64,000 bases of DNA, taken from contig NC_045141.1 in assembly GCF_008831285.2 (NCBI RefSeq), forward strand, positions 9,844,106 through 9,908,105. The letters run 5' to 3'. Of the stretch, positions 34,968 through 47,786 are shown piece by piece (positions within the stretch are counted from its first letter, which is position 1; each line of letters starts with the position of its first letter). Made by a program: the position numbers and the translations under genes. This stretch comes from Nymphaea colorata (Eukaryota > Streptophyta > Magnoliopsida > Nymphaeales > Nymphaeaceae). A model generated the notes under the pieces. It was not told the DNA's origin, did no database searches, and saw nothing but the letters and a program-made list of their open reading frames with translations.

Positions 34968-37900
34968 TGTCACACCCCGACCTTTTGACACTCAAACAAA
35001 TTTTTTTTTTTTAAACATCAAGCATCGAGGTGCGACTACACAACAATTTTAAAATAGATGAGCCAAGCAATGCAAAACAATGGGCAAACTTTCCATTAAA
35101 TAAGAATTTCAGTTCATCTGTACATACGACAAAAATGCCCAAACTCACAACATTGATGCCTAATAAAAATAAGACATCAATAAAACCAAAACAAGTCGCG
35201 CCAGCGCTACAATTGACCCAAAACCTCCCCAGTAGGATATGAGTGAAGCCATCTGCTCAACCTGCTGCCCCGAGTCTGCCAAAACCTGAAAAAGGAAACA
35301 ATTGAAGGCTTAGCCTTCGCAGTATGACAACAAGTCAGGAAAAGTCTAAACCCTCTTAGGTAGGGCTCAATTATACGAGCAAACATTAGAACAGTCTATC
35401 ATCATGTCGTGTCAGGGCACGACATGCAAAGGCCACTCAATGCCCACAGTCACACAATTTCAGATCACATGCAAGGCATGCTTAAACATGTCATTTCATT
35501 CACAATCGCATTCTTCTCATTTACTTTAACTATGAAAAAATTTACTATCATGTTGTGGTAGGACACACATTCACATAACTTATCAAGGAGCCCTCACCTA
35601 TACCACAACATGCAAAGGCCACACACAAAGGCCGCAATACCACATTCAATAACTATATGCAATTCAAAAATAACGCATTGTTCTCATTCACACTTCATTC
35701 ATACTCACATCATTCACATACATTTCATTTCTATGCTTTCATTTTCATTAACTTCAGTGAATTGACAGTTCCTATGGGTGCAAACACAGGCACGTGCACA
35801 CCGCGGGCGGCCTACAGCCGAAAGACAACCCCCGTGGTGGCCCAGAACAGTATGGATCCATTCATCCGCTGCAGCAGTAGGGCATTCATCCATTGATGTG
35901 TGAATTCCAAAGAGAGATACTCAGCCTTCCTTACACTCAGGTTGGGAAGGTGGGAGCCTATGCTCCAAGCACATCGCACAACAGTACCCTGGGGTCTTGC
36001 ACCGCCTGCGCTCCGAACAGGCGAGACCAGTGGCGAAGGCGGGACAACTCCCAAACATATAGCCACATCCCACTGGCCTCTCATCTCTTATTCTTTCATT
36101 CTTACAATTATACTTGCACAAACACAAATAACTGGCTAGCTCATGAGGTTGGTTCACTTCACGAGTGGACTCACACCTCCAATTGCCTCCACACGAGGGC
36201 TATACATAACAACAACAGTTTTGGCTAGCTGTCTCAACAATATGGGTACAACTAACCTCTGTTCAATCATTTGCATCATTGCCCGCGGAAATGTGTATTC
36301 AACAAACACAACATTCACATTCATTATCACAATAATCACATCTTTGAAAAACTTAGTCAAACCACAGAGAGTAGTCTCGATCTGTGATGGGCTCGTAGCT
36401 GTCCTATGCAGTTATCATTTTAGGATGCTTTCTAATGCACAATTGGGGTTGAGGATACACTCGACTCGATACCCCACCTCATCTGTCTTAAACAGTTATC
36501 AATTTTAGCATGCACATGCAAATGCGTGATATTTCAAAACAGACTTATAATAGCTTTTCAAAACACATCATATCAGATATCAAAACATTTGCATGCATAC
36601 ACACATTCATTCACCAAACAATCAATCAATCAATCACATCATAATCCTAGGATCCCACGATCCTAGGAACACACATTCACACATTGCCCCAGGCAAGGAT
36701 TTGCATGGAATGCTGTCATACCTGTCGCGCGCCCTCAAAACTCTTTAAAATGCCTCGAGCTTTGAATCTGGTCGCTCAAGGTCGACGGGACGTGCTCGGT
36801 GTACCTACAGACATAACCACAATGTAAGATTTCTACTAGTTACCTTACGATCCAAACAAACATAAAACAAAATCATTGAGGCACATGCCATTGCCTCAAG
36901 AAGGTGTCGACGGGTAGTGTCGACCAACAAGCCCTCCAATAGGCCTCCTCCTAACCTCTTGACATTGCCACCAAACGTCCAAATTCATTGTTTCGATCAA
37001 TCCACCACGACCCAATTCTCATTTGTTTTCTTTAGTCGAGGCGTCAACCCCAAACATATCCAACATACGTATGCTTTCCCCTCGGACTCCAAAATACATC
37101 CATTCACAAAAGCATGTGTCGCGTGCTCACTAAGACGGTTTTAAATCTTCCCCACAAACTCGCAATCTCTACCATGCTTTCCTAGTGTTTCGAAAATCAA
37201 CACCCCAAGCTTAACCATCGCTTCTCCAACATAATCCTAAACTTTCCCCAAAAAGCAAAGTCGCTAACATGCATCCCAAATCATCAATTCTACCTTCTAG
37301 CATGATCAAACAATAATTATACATGCTCCAAAGGAAAATATACAATAAAATGGGTTCAATTACGCCTTGCTCACCCCAAATCACGAGTCTAGACTGCTGC
37401 AATGGTCTAGGCAGCCACCTCAAGGGTTTGAAAGGCCCCCAAACGGCTAGAATCCCTCAATGCCGCCACCGCCAACGCCTTCACCCCACTGCTATGTGGG
37501 GAAACAAATGCGTCCCCAAGCTGCACATTGACCAAAAAGCCCTAAACGAGTCAAAAATCGACCAAAGGTAGTTCAGACGGAGTGGAGAGATGGGTAGAGA
37601 GGGTAGGGCAGACAGAGAGGGGAGAGACGGTCGGAGATAGAGGGTTCAGACGGTGAGGGAAGTGTTTGCGCAGCACGGAGGAGGAGAAGAAGGAAGAGGA
37701 AGGAGGAAAAGGCGAGGGAGAAGGAGGCGAGAGAAGGAGGGGAATGAGAGCTCGAGCAAGGACGAAAGGGATAACGTGCGTGGAAGGAGAGAGCGCTGCA
37801 GAGAAGGAAGAATGCGTAGGAGAGAAGGGGAGAGGCAGACAGAGAGGGTGAGGGAGGGAGCTTACCTGCGTGCTGCCGCCACTGCTCAACCCACCGCCTC

Positions 37901-38077
37901 GTTCTTCACCATGCTGCGGTCGTAGCAGACAAAGAGACAAAGAAGGGGAAGAAGAAGACGCTGAAGAAGTCGAGGGAGGAGAACTCCCTCGCGCGACGGG
38001 CTCCTTAGCACGAGTGGAGCTCGGGTCTGGATCTGGACCCGATCCGACCCAACCTGAAAAATAAAACGAGCATCACA
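34968..38077 (-). mobile_element. Solo LTR of a related gypsy element inside the RT (3,110 bp)
   Basis: The sequence starts TGTCACACCCCGACC, ends GAGCATCACA and is flanked by perfect GTAAA repeats (34963-34967 and 38078-38082). Read on the minus strand it starts TGTGATGCTCG and ends GGTCGGGGTGTGACA, the typical Del/Tekay LTR end. It shares scattered homology with the host LTR, for example the AAGGCTAAGCCTTC region (35303 on the minus strand, 32284 in the host). No internal region remains. The strongly purine-rich plus strand at 37556-37860 is the pyrimidine-rich part of the LTR in its own sense. Confidence 0.88.
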
Positions 38078-38082
38078 GTAAA

Positions 38083-39060
38083 GGTATACTCCAAAATTGA
38101 TCTAAGGACAGTTTATCATCAACTTTTGATACGAGAGGAAGATGTTCTAAGACTGCCTTTCGAACTAGATATGAACACTATGAATTCAATGTCATGTCTT
38201 TTGGGTTGACCAATGCTCCTGCAACATTTATGGATCTCATGAATCAGGTTTTTTTAAGAGCACTTGGATCAATTTATTATTGTTTTGTGGATAATATTTT
38301 AGTGCACTCAGATAGTGAGGCAAAGCACCGAGATTATTTAAGGAGTGTGTTGAGTAATTTGCGCAAGCATAAGTTATATACCAAGTACTCAAAATGCGAA
38401 TTTTGGCTAGAGAAGTATACTTTCTTGGTCATGTGTTGAAAGATGAAGTTTTCGTAGATCCAGCTAAGGTGTCGGCAGTAAAGAACTAGAGGATGCCACA
38501 CAACATAATTGAAGTTAGAAGCTATTTGCGATTGGCAGGATACTATCGCAGGTTTATACAAGACTTTTGAAAAGTAGCTATGCCCATGACTAAGCTATTG
38601 AGGAAATGAGTGAAGTTTGTTTGGAATGAAGAGTGCGAAAAGAGTTTTCAAACTTTGAAGGACAAGCTTACCACTGCACCTATCTTGACGCTTCCATCTG
38701 GTAATTTTAGATTTGTGGTATACACCGATGCATTGGGAATTGATTATGGTTATGTATTGATGCAACATGGTCGTGTAGTGGCTTATGCATCTAGATAGTT
38801 GAAGACACATGAGAAACATTATCTCACTCATAATTTGGAAAGCAGTAGTATTCACACTAAAGATATGGAGACATTATCTCTATAGTGCAGTGTTTGAAGT
38901 GTTTATGGACCACAAGTCATTGAAGTACATATTCTCCCAAAAGGATCTAAATCTGAGGCAAGGAAGATGGATTCATTATTTAAAGGATTATGATTTCAAA
39001 ATATCATATCATCCGTGAAAAGCGAATGTGGTGACTGATGCTTTGAGCAGACATGCTAAG
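38083..39060 (+). pseudogene. Gypsy RT C-terminal part and RNase H
   Basis: RT resumes right after the second GTAAA with [20 protein letters not shown], then [18 protein letters not shown]. The catalytic box reads [12 protein letters not shown], so the second Asp of the usual IDDIL is Asn. After a frame break near 38430 comes the connection and RNase H: FVWNEECEKSFQTLKDKL, VVYTDALGIDYGYVLM, VAYASR then a stop, [18 protein letters not shown], and VTDALSRHAK near 39030. Several stops (for example near 38796 and 39016) show decay. Confidence 0.82.
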
Positions 39061-39310
39061 GCAATGTTATGCAGTATGATGAATTAGTATTGGACATTAT
39101 TGCAAGAGGTGATAGCATGATATCCTTTGTTGAAGGAACATATATTGAAGCAAAAGGAGGATCTTGATTTTGCTAAGAACATGGAAGAAAGTAAGAAGAC
39201 AGATTCTCCTTGGTATCAAGATGAAGATGGTTCACTATGGTTTCAACAAATATTGTAGGTTCCTAGTGATGAAGGAGTGAAGCATCAGTTGCTTGATGAA
39301 GCTCACAAAT

Positions 39311-42300
39311 TGTTCGCACCCCACTCCTTTTTCAAGGAGGTCGAAATGCGAGTCAGCAAAATTCTTTTAAAATTAGGGTTTTGAGAAAATTTTCAAGAGA
39401 AAGGGATCCGCTCGTCGGTACGAGGTCCAACCGTTCCTGCCGCCTTTAACAGGGGTAATTAGACCAAGGACTAAGGATCATTTGGATCATATATGAGTTA
39501 TTGATGTAACTCCTATATGCTTATGCATTGAGGTTTTGGATTCAAGAACCGAAATTCATTTTTTTGAATAAATGAATTTGAATATTGGGGGTTTTCAAGT
39601 TGGTTTAAAAACCTTTGTTTTGGTGTTATTTGAAACACATAATTCTTGAGGATTTTTGAAGATTTGGAATTGAGTTCTTTGTTGTGAACTCTAGATGATG
39701 ATGATCATCTTATGATAAAAATTGATTTTGAACTCTTCTTTTGTCAAATCATGTGATTTGTAGAATTCATTCTTTTGAAAGAACATAGGTTCCAAATTGT
39801 TAGAAAACATGTTGTTTTTCAAATGCACTTTGGCCAAAAGATTATGAATGCATTGCTTGTGTTTTCTTTTGAAGTTAAGTGACGTTTACAAATTCTCATT
39901 GCAATATGACTTGGTCACTTTTTGCAACTTAAATTTGAATCACTTAATTTCTTGAGAATGTGCATGTGGTGCCATTGATTTTGAGTGAAAGTGAATGCAT
40001 GAAACGAGAATGGAAACTATATGGAACATTCATTCTTCTCTCTCTCATAATCCCTCAAGATTCATTCATATGAAACATACATTCTTCACTCCCTCATAAT
40101 CTCTCAAAGTCCGTATTGCACGTCATACAATCTATGCATGAAGATTGATTAAAATGTAGGACTTTCTCTATATGTGCTCATTATATGATTAAGCACATGA
40201 ATTAGAGATGTAGTCCATAAGCTTGAGGCTTGACATAAAATTATCAAAATGGTGAAAATATATAAATGATGTCAAGTTAAATCTATAAAATGGATGGGAG
40301 ACGTGGAGGACATCCACTTTTGTCTCAAAATAGCTAAAAATCAGACATTGTGTTGATTTAAATAGCTGAAAATTGTCGACATTGATTCCAATAAATATGT
40401 TGTTTATTAGATGGAAATGACAAGTCTTTCAAATAGATTCAAATTCCAGATTTGATAGTAATGAGATCGTCAACTCTTTTGGATGATTCTAGGATAGTTG
40501 GTATTTCAAATATGTAAACTTTGACATTCTTAAACCAATTCCTATGAAACATGATCTGATTTCAACAACATACATACATCTTACGTATGGATTTGCTGAA
40601 ATTAAGTAAAAATGAAATGAAAATAATTCATAGTCTTGCACTAGGAAAATCAATAAAAATGGCTCATTTCCTTAAAAACCGATTTGAAAACATGTTCCAA
40701 CCTGATTTTAAGGGAGGAATGTAATTTTTGACAAGAAATCGGATACATATATGTACATATATAACAATGTATACATATACGTACCTTACTTTTCAAAATG
40801 AAATTTTATCAAGGGACCGCATGACTCATGAATCATGATGATTCATGGCTGAGTTCTTTTATGTAGGAATATTGAAAACTTGTTTCAAATCTTCCCTACT
40901 ACCCTTGATTAATTAAATTGAAAGACATGAATCAAAATGACTGTGAATAAGAAAGAAAATAAAACAATACTCAAGCTTATTCGTTATCATTTCGCCTTGC
41001 AATGGTGGATCACATTCATAAAAACATATCCATCCCTTATAGGCATTTTCATCATACGTGATGTAGCAAAATCACTCTCTCACCGTGGGATTCTCTCATA
41101 GTAGGGAGTTCAAAATGGTATTAAGTTGATTCCTTTGAAAGGGACGTGGCCTTGAGGCCCATTTCAAAATTTGATACTTGGGTTCACATCGAAGCGTAGG
41201 TTTCCCTTACCTGGACATCATTCCCAGCCGTAAGCAAATGAAAATAAACCCTCCCACGAATTGCTGGAATTAAAATAAATCAACAATAAGCTAAAGCAGA
41301 AGAGAAGTGAGTTAAGATCACCTACCTTGCGGTCGGTCTTGATGTTTGTCCTTCGTCTTCACTTGTTTTCTTACTCAAGCAATCCTAAGCAAGAATCCAA
41401 CCGTGGATTCAAGCTTAGCAAAGCTAGAATAAGAAATAGCTTGCTTGCTGGAATTTGGAGTGGTAAAGAGGGCGGCTTCTCACCACGAAAATTCTAAGCA
41501 AGGGTTCACTTAAGCACCCTAACTTAGCAAAATCAATGGGGGAGAATAGAAGAAAGTGAAGAAGAGAATGGGAGAAAAAGGTGAAGGGGGCTTGGACGAA
41601 CCTCTTCTCTCTTCCTTGGCTTCTCCCTCCTAGGTCCTTGGCTGCAGCAATTTGATAGAATGCTCCAAAATTTCGTCCCCCCCCCTTGGTGGCCAAGGGG
41701 AGGTTTATATAGAGGAGGAGGTGGGTTCAACCACCTTCTTAACTCACCTTGGGAACTTGCTTAAGACCTTGGGGACTTGTAAAATGAGTTAAATAGACTT
41801 TAAAGGCTCTAATTGACCATTTCTCAGCCCATTTCCCCGAGCTAGGTGGGCTGGGTTAGGTTTGGTCAACATGGGTTCAGACCTAGGTGACCATTTTGAC
41901 CAAAATTTTGGACAAAAATGCCCTTGCACAGGGTTTTGCCCTTATTTTGTACTATTTATTTATTTTTTGTTTGAAATCGAGCTTATAAGGTTAAAACCTA
42001 GTTACTAAGCTCCAAATGCCATTGAATTATGATAATTAAATTTAAATTTTAATAAAATTTAAAAATTTTATCAAATTTGGTTCGAAAAGGGTATTTTCAT
42101 CCAAAACTTGATTGAAAATGGATTTCAACTGAATCAAACTTTCACTTGAGAAATTCAATTTAAATTTAGTATTTGATTCATGCATTTGACAAATTCAAAT
42201 GTTTATTTGCCTTTCATAAACCATTTTAGGCTTTTTAATCTTAAGTTGACCGCAGAAGGGCAAAATTGTCCAAATTGATCAATTTCGACCAATTGACCAA

Positions 42301-43092
42301 AGTCAAAGCTCATTTGCAAGTAGTTTGACTTTATTTGAGGTAATTTGATAAATTTGGGTCAAGAAAGCTCTTAATTGAGCTAAATTGTACTTTGACTGAG
42401 TTTAGTCAAAGTGGGTTTGGTTCGGTCAAAGTCTATTTTCGTCCATTAATTGGATCATGAGACAGACTTACGTTTTGACTGTGTTGAGCCCATGGTGACC
42501 GAACCTAGCTGGAATTGGCACCACATTTGAGTGCACCCGGGTCAAACCTACTTGGATTAAGTAGGTTAGGTGAGTTTGACCAGTCTAGTAATTGCTTCCT
42601 TGAAAATGATTTTTTTCTTTAAGGAGGACCTGGTTAAAGAAGAGAGAGCGACATAAATGTCTCTCTTTTCCTAGGTTTCTCCTTTATTTCTTCTTGAAAA
42701 TGACTTTTCTTCAATTAATTTGAGAGAAAATATTTATTTATTATTTTTTTTGACATGGAGGGGGCATGGCCCCTGGGGGGGCTCTTGACCACACGGGCTA
42801 GGTGGGGCCCACACGTGGGTCCCACGTAGCATTTTAGACTGAATTAGATCCAATTCTTGGATCTAAGTCAAAATTTGCATTTTGCAATTGGATTTGGATT
42901 TCAAATGACATTTGCAATTGAATTTGGACTCGTAATCCCGCATTGGGATTCGTGTATCGGGTTAAATTCACGATTTGAATGTAATTGTTCTTTAGATTCG
43001 AAATTGGCTTTGAAATTGCAAATTTTCACAATTCTTTTGTGAAATTTTCACATTGCTTCAATTTTGATGTGGAAAAATTTGGGGTGTTAACA
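39311..43092 (+). mobile_element. Solo LTR, family B, long version (3,782 bp)
   Basis: The sequence starts TGTTCGCACCCCAC, ends GGGGTGTTAACA and is flanked by perfect CAAAT repeats (39306-39310 and 43093-43097). It shares with the 23755-26157 copy the block CGTCGGTACGAGG (39414-39470 here), the LTR ends and a similar internal layout, but is 1.4 kb longer. It sits between the RNase H and integrase of the host gypsy. No PBS or coding region remains. Confidence 0.8.
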
Positions 43093-43097
43093 CAAAT

Positions 43098-44330
43098 CTA
43101 AATTTTGATACACCCTAGTAGTACAAAGATGTTTCAGGATATAAAATGAAATTACTGGTGGCTTAGAATGGAGCACAAAATTGCAGAATATGGCAAAATG
43201 CTTAGTTTACCAATGGATCAAAGCAAAACATCAATGGTCAGGAGGTTTGTTGCAGAGAATAGATATTCTAATGTGAAAATGAGAGGACATTACGATGGAT
43301 TTTGTGGTTAGTTTGCCTCACACTAGAAGATAACATGATGCCATATGGGTGATTGTTAATCAGCTCATGAAGTCTACTTCTTTTCTACCAATCAGAATCA
43401 ACCAGTCATTGGAAAGTCTTGCAAAGTTATATATTGGCGAGATAGTAAGATTGCATGAAGCACCAAAGTTTATTATTGTAGATCGAGATCCATATTTTAC
43501 TTTTAGGTTTTGGAGACAATTGCAACAGACATTGGGTACCAAGCTTAAGTTGAGCATAGCGTTCCACCCCCAAACTGATGGACAATCTGAGAGGACCATC
43601 TAAACCTTAGAGGACATGTTACGTGATTGTGTTTTAGACTGGAAAGGAGAATTGGATAAACATGTTAAACTGAAAAAATTTGCATATAATAACATTACCA
43701 CACTCTAATATTGGGATGACACCTTTTGAGGCCTTGTATGGAAGGCCATGCAGATTGCCAACTTGTTGGATCGAATTAGGTGATGATAAGATCAAAAACC
43801 CTTTGGTATTGCAGCTTTACACCGACCAAGTACAATTTACAAGGAAAATTTTATTGACGGCTCAGAGTGGACAAAAGAGTTATGATGACATTTGACACAG
43901 AGAGTTGGTTTTTGAGGTTGACGATCACGTGTTTTTGAAAATTTCACCTACTAAAGGCATTTTTTGGTTCGGTGTTAATGGAAAGTTGACCAAGGTTTAT
44001 TGGGCCTTTTGAGATATTAGAGAGGGCCGGAGATGCGGCGTACAGATTGGCTCTACCACCTAATTTGAGTCATATGTTTGACGTTTTCCATGTTTCCATG
44101 CTTCGAAAATATGTGTCGGATCCTACACATGTGATTGACTTTCAAGCTATTCAGGTGCAGATGATTTGACCATGAAAGAAAAGCCTATTAGTATTGTAGA
44201 TCAAAGAGAGCAAGTACTTTGCACTAAGAGAATTCCCCTAGTGAAAGTAGAATGGCAACACTATGGGTTGAAGGAAAACACATGAAAACTCGAGGATGAT
44301 ATGCAAAAGAAGTATTCACACATGTTCTTG
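43098..44330 (+). pseudogene. Gypsy integrase with chromodomain-like tail
   Basis: The zinc-binding part is decayed (43100-43240). The core shows ITMDFVVSLPHTRR near 43290 (first Asp), then IIVDRDPYFTFRFW near 43480 (second Asp) and AFHPQTDGQSERTI near 43565 (Glu). MTPFEALYGRPCRLP follows near 43715, then the GPFEIL and RLALPPNLSHMFDVFHVSML region near 44000-44100. The tail (44170-44330) keeps REQVLCTKRIPLVKVEWQHY, like the C-terminal chromodomain-related tail of Del/Tekay chromoviruses. Stops and frameshifts break it at several points. Confidence 0.82.
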
Positions 44331-44383
44331 CATTGAAGTATGATCTAATTTCGAGGACGAAGCTTTATTTAAAGAATGTAGGA

Positions 44384-44481
44384 TGTAACATTCAACATTT
44401 TTGGGCAGGTCGGGTTGGATCAGGGTCCAAACCCGAACCCGAACTCCATCACTTGAAGAGGATCCCGACGCCGACTCTTCC
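44384..44481 (+). mobile_element. 3' LTR of the gypsy element, first 98 bp
   Basis: Starts TGTAACATTCAAC and matches 30279-30376 closely (GGGCAGGTCGGGTTGGATCA). It breaks off after GACTCTTCC, where copia sequence begins. The conserved TTTCGAGGACGAAG precedes it at 44349. Confidence 0.82.
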
Positions 44482-45514
44482 CTGGATCATTCTTCAGGTA
44501 CCCCAACACTCTTTCTGCACTCTTCCAGTGACAATCAGTAGGAGCATGCATAAACTGACTCAACACATTCACAGCATAAGTGATATCAGGGCGGGTTAGA
44601 GTAAGATAGATGAGTTTACCAACCAACCTCTGATACCATCCTTTTCCTTCCTCATCCAGGATGTTGCCAGTTTTGATGCTAATCTTAGTACCAAACTCCA
44701 TTGGAGTTAGAAAGGGTCTACATCCAAGTTTACATGTCTCCTTTAACAAATCCAGAGTATACTTCTTTTGGCTCATAACAAGCCCCGTTTCTGATCGAGC
44801 AATTTCTATCCCCAGAAAGTACCTTAGTTTACCCAGATCTTTAAGGTCGAATTCAGCAGCTAACATCTCCTTCATCTTCCTTTTTCCTTCTTCATCGTCA
44901 CCTGTGACAATCATATCATCAACATATACAAGAAGAAGACTCACCAGGCCATTTCTCTGCTTGATGAACAAAGTGTGATCACCATTTCCCTGTTTGTATC
45001 TATTAATCTTCATAACTATCCTCAGTCTTTCAAACCACGCTCTAGGAGACTGCTTTAATCCATACAAGGCTTTCTTGAGATGACAACATTTTCCGCCTTG
45101 AGTATATCCAGGAGGCATGCTCATATAGACCTCTTCCTCTAGATGGCCATTCAAGAATGCATTTTTGACATCAAGTTGGTCCATTCTCCACTTCTTTTGC
45201 ACAGCAAGTGCTAGAATAACTCTCACAGTTTTCAGTTTAGCAACAGGGACAAAAGTTTCAAGATAATCAATACCATATTTTTTACTGAACCCCTTTGCAA
45301 CAAAACGAGCCTTATACCGTTCCACAATACCATCAGGTTTGTACTTCACATTGAACACCCACTTGGAACCAACTAAATGAGCGCCCTTGGGAATATCAAC
45401 TACTTCCCAAGTGTTGTTCCTTGCCAAGGCATCCATCTCCTCTGTCATAGTTTGAAGCCATTTGGGATCCTCTCTAGCATCTTCCACACACTTGGGAATC
45501 ACAGACTTAGACAA
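44482..45514 (-). pseudogene. Copia reverse transcriptase, C-terminally truncated
   Basis: RT begins around VIPKCVEDAREDPKWLQTM and continues HLVGSKWVFNVKYKPDG, QLDVKNAFLNGHLEEEVYM, YGLKQSPRAWF and the catalytic box LLLVYVDDMIVTGDD. It reaches TRPDITYAVNVLSQFMHAP and breaks at RVLGYLKND, where other copia elements continue into RNase H. After 44482 the frame only reads gypsy LTR. The frame is otherwise open, but it is out of frame with the upstream half because of a 23-bp duplication. Confidence 0.87.
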
Positions 45515-45601
45515 TGATGTAATAAAGCATTTGTAATCCTTATTAAGTTTTGCATAAGAAACAAATCTCTGAATAGGATGAGAAGTACATGACCTGGTGC
45601 C

Positions 45602-45647
45602 CTTGCGCAGGGCTATGGGAAGCTCTTGCGCAGGGCTATGGGAAGCT
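45602..45647 (-). repeat. 23-bp tandem duplication in the copia INT-RT spacer
   Basis: Two exact copies (45602-45624, 45625-45647) of a unit starting CTTGCGCAGGGCTATGG. The length is not a multiple of three, so it shifts the frame between ELPIALRK and the RT. Confidence 0.92.
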
Positions 45648-45911
45648 CATCATTCACTGGACTTGGGTCATCCGGGGAACTCATAGGATTGGGATTGGTA
45701 ACATCAACATCCTCAACCACATCTTTCTTCTTTCTGGTGTACACCTGGCCAAACAAGTGATCACGGGCAGTGGGCTGATCATCCACAGAGCCCCCTTCAT
45801 CTCTCTGACTATGTCTGCCACAGTGTGACTGGCCTTGTAATCTAAGAAATCCATAAACTGAATCAGCTGATTTGAGGAATACTCTTCCCCACTGTTCCCT
45901 AGACAGTCCCC

Positions 45912-47786
45912 CTAAAGAGGATTCACAAGAAAGTATGCCTCATGTTCATGAAAAGTAACATCCCGGGAGACATAAACTTTGGAGGTGGTAGGATCAACAC
46001 ATTTGTATCCCTTCTGAGTAGAGGAATACCCCAAGAAGACACCCTTGATAGACCGAGGATCAAGTTTTTTTAGAGAGGGACTATGGTCATGTACAAAACA
46101 GATACACCCAAACACCCGAGGAGTAAGTGGCCAGGGATTCTGAGTAGGCCAAAGCATAGAATATGGGGAATGACCATTCAACACACGAGTAGGCATACGG
46201 TTAATGAGATGTGCACTAGTGAGAAGTGCATCACCCCAGTTGCGCTTAGGAACATGCCGATGCAATATAATAGCCCGGGTGATATTTAATAAATGGCGAT
46301 TCTTTCGTTCAGCCATGCCATTTTGGGGTGGAGTGTAACTACAGGATGTTTCATGAACAATACCCTTGCTCCTCAAGAAATCATCAAGGGATTGAGAGAC
46401 ATACTCTCTAGCATTATCAGTGCGGAACGCCTGAATAGAAGTCTGAAACTGAGTCTCAACAAAGGCAACAAAATTTTTTACAATAACGGGAACTTCATTA
46501 CGCTCTTTCGACAAGTACACGAACGTACAACGGGAGTAGTCGTCAATAAGAGTCATAAAGTAATGAAAACCACGACAAGTGGGTACTCCTGAAGGACCCC
46601 AAACATCAGAGTGAACCAAAGCAAAAAGACGGGTGGTTTTATTGAAGGAAATAGGGTACGAAGCCCTAACATGTTTAGCCAACTGACACACTTCACAGGT
46701 GAAGGAGTCCATAGAAACAGAATGAAAAAGACTAGGAAACAACTTCTTAATATACGGAAACGGAAGATGACCAAGCCGTTCGTGCCATCGCATTATGGTG
46801 GAGCTGTCTTCCATGCCTGACAACTGCCCACTAGTGGCTGAAATAAGAGCAGAAGCGACCTGCACAGGCAGTCTGTAAAGTCCATCAATAGCCGAATCAA
46901 TCCCAATCTTCTGCCCCGTCACCAAGTCCTGCAGGAAACAACGATCAGCAGAAAAAATTATATTGCAATTAAGCTCTTTGGTAATACTGCTGACGGATAA
47001 CAAATTTACAGGAATATTAGGAACATGAAGAGCATCATGAAGATGGTATTTATTTAACAATGACAAACTCTCTTTTCCAGCCACAGAGATAGAAGAACCA
47101 TCAGCCATCGACACGCGTTGCTGTCCGGAAGACAATTTGTATTCTTGAAACATCTTAGGATCCCCTGTCATATGATGTGTAGCTCTACTGTCAACAATCC
47201 AACCACCAAGAGAGGAATTACCTTGATCGCTAGTGGCAACAAGGGCTTGGGCTAACTGAGCTCCCTCAGACGTGGAGGCTTCCTCCTGAGTAGTAGACAG
47301 GCGGCGGCTGATGTACGCTTGCAGTTCCTTGATTTGATCAGCGGACAGCTTAGATTTCTCAACACTTGAAGAGCCACTCCGACTGGGATCTGGCACAGAA
47401 GGACTCCGCCGACTAGAATGAGGGCGACCCTGGACAAGTCTCTTCTCATGATGAATATCCCAATAGAAATCAACTGAATGTCCCGATTTGTTACAATGGC
47501 TACAACGTCGAGTAGGACGCTGTCCAGTCCCTGAAGCACGACTAACAAAGGCTGAAGGAGAACTCCCATGACTGGAGTCAATATGCATCACTTGGCGTCG
47601 GTGTTCCTCAGATTCCACCCGAGCATATACCTCCTCTATCCCAGGAATCTCATCACAGTTGAGAATTTGACTCCAAATGGATTCAAATTCATCATGCAGG
47701 CCTCCAAGGAAAATAAACGTACGATCCATCCATTCTTTTTCCCAGTACAAGGCATGATCAGACCCACAGTTCCAGTCATCATTCAC
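45912..47786 (-). pseudogene. Copia gag C-terminus, protease and integrase (624-codon frame)
   Basis: The open frame covers the gag end (MDRTFIFLGGLHDEFESIW), a zinc knuckle CSHCNKSGHSVDFYW in which the last Cys is Tyr, and a protease site GGWIVDSRATHHMTGD, where Gly of the usual DSG is Arg. Integrase follows with HERLGHLPFPYIKK and CEVCQLAKH, then VHSDVWGPSG, FRTDNAREYVS and QNGMAERKNRH, giving D, D and E. The region ends FLGYSSTQKGYKC and VYVSRDVTFHEHEAYF. It starts inside gag because of upstream stops, so it is not a natural protein start. Confidence 0.88.

Noticed and set aside
35657-36508. Cluster of overlapping plus- and minus-strand frames
   Set aside because: They lie inside the solo LTR (34968-38077) and have no recognisable protein text.
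37551-37940. Long minus-strand Ser/Pro/Leu-rich frame and plus-strand Arg/Glu-rich frames
   Set aside because: They are created by the purine-biased part of the solo LTR; composition-driven, no motif.
44661-44978. Plus-strand open frames across 44333-48224, 51419-52175, 52787-53877 and 55007-55522
   Set aside because: They are antisense shadows of the minus-strand copia genes, with no family motifs of their own.
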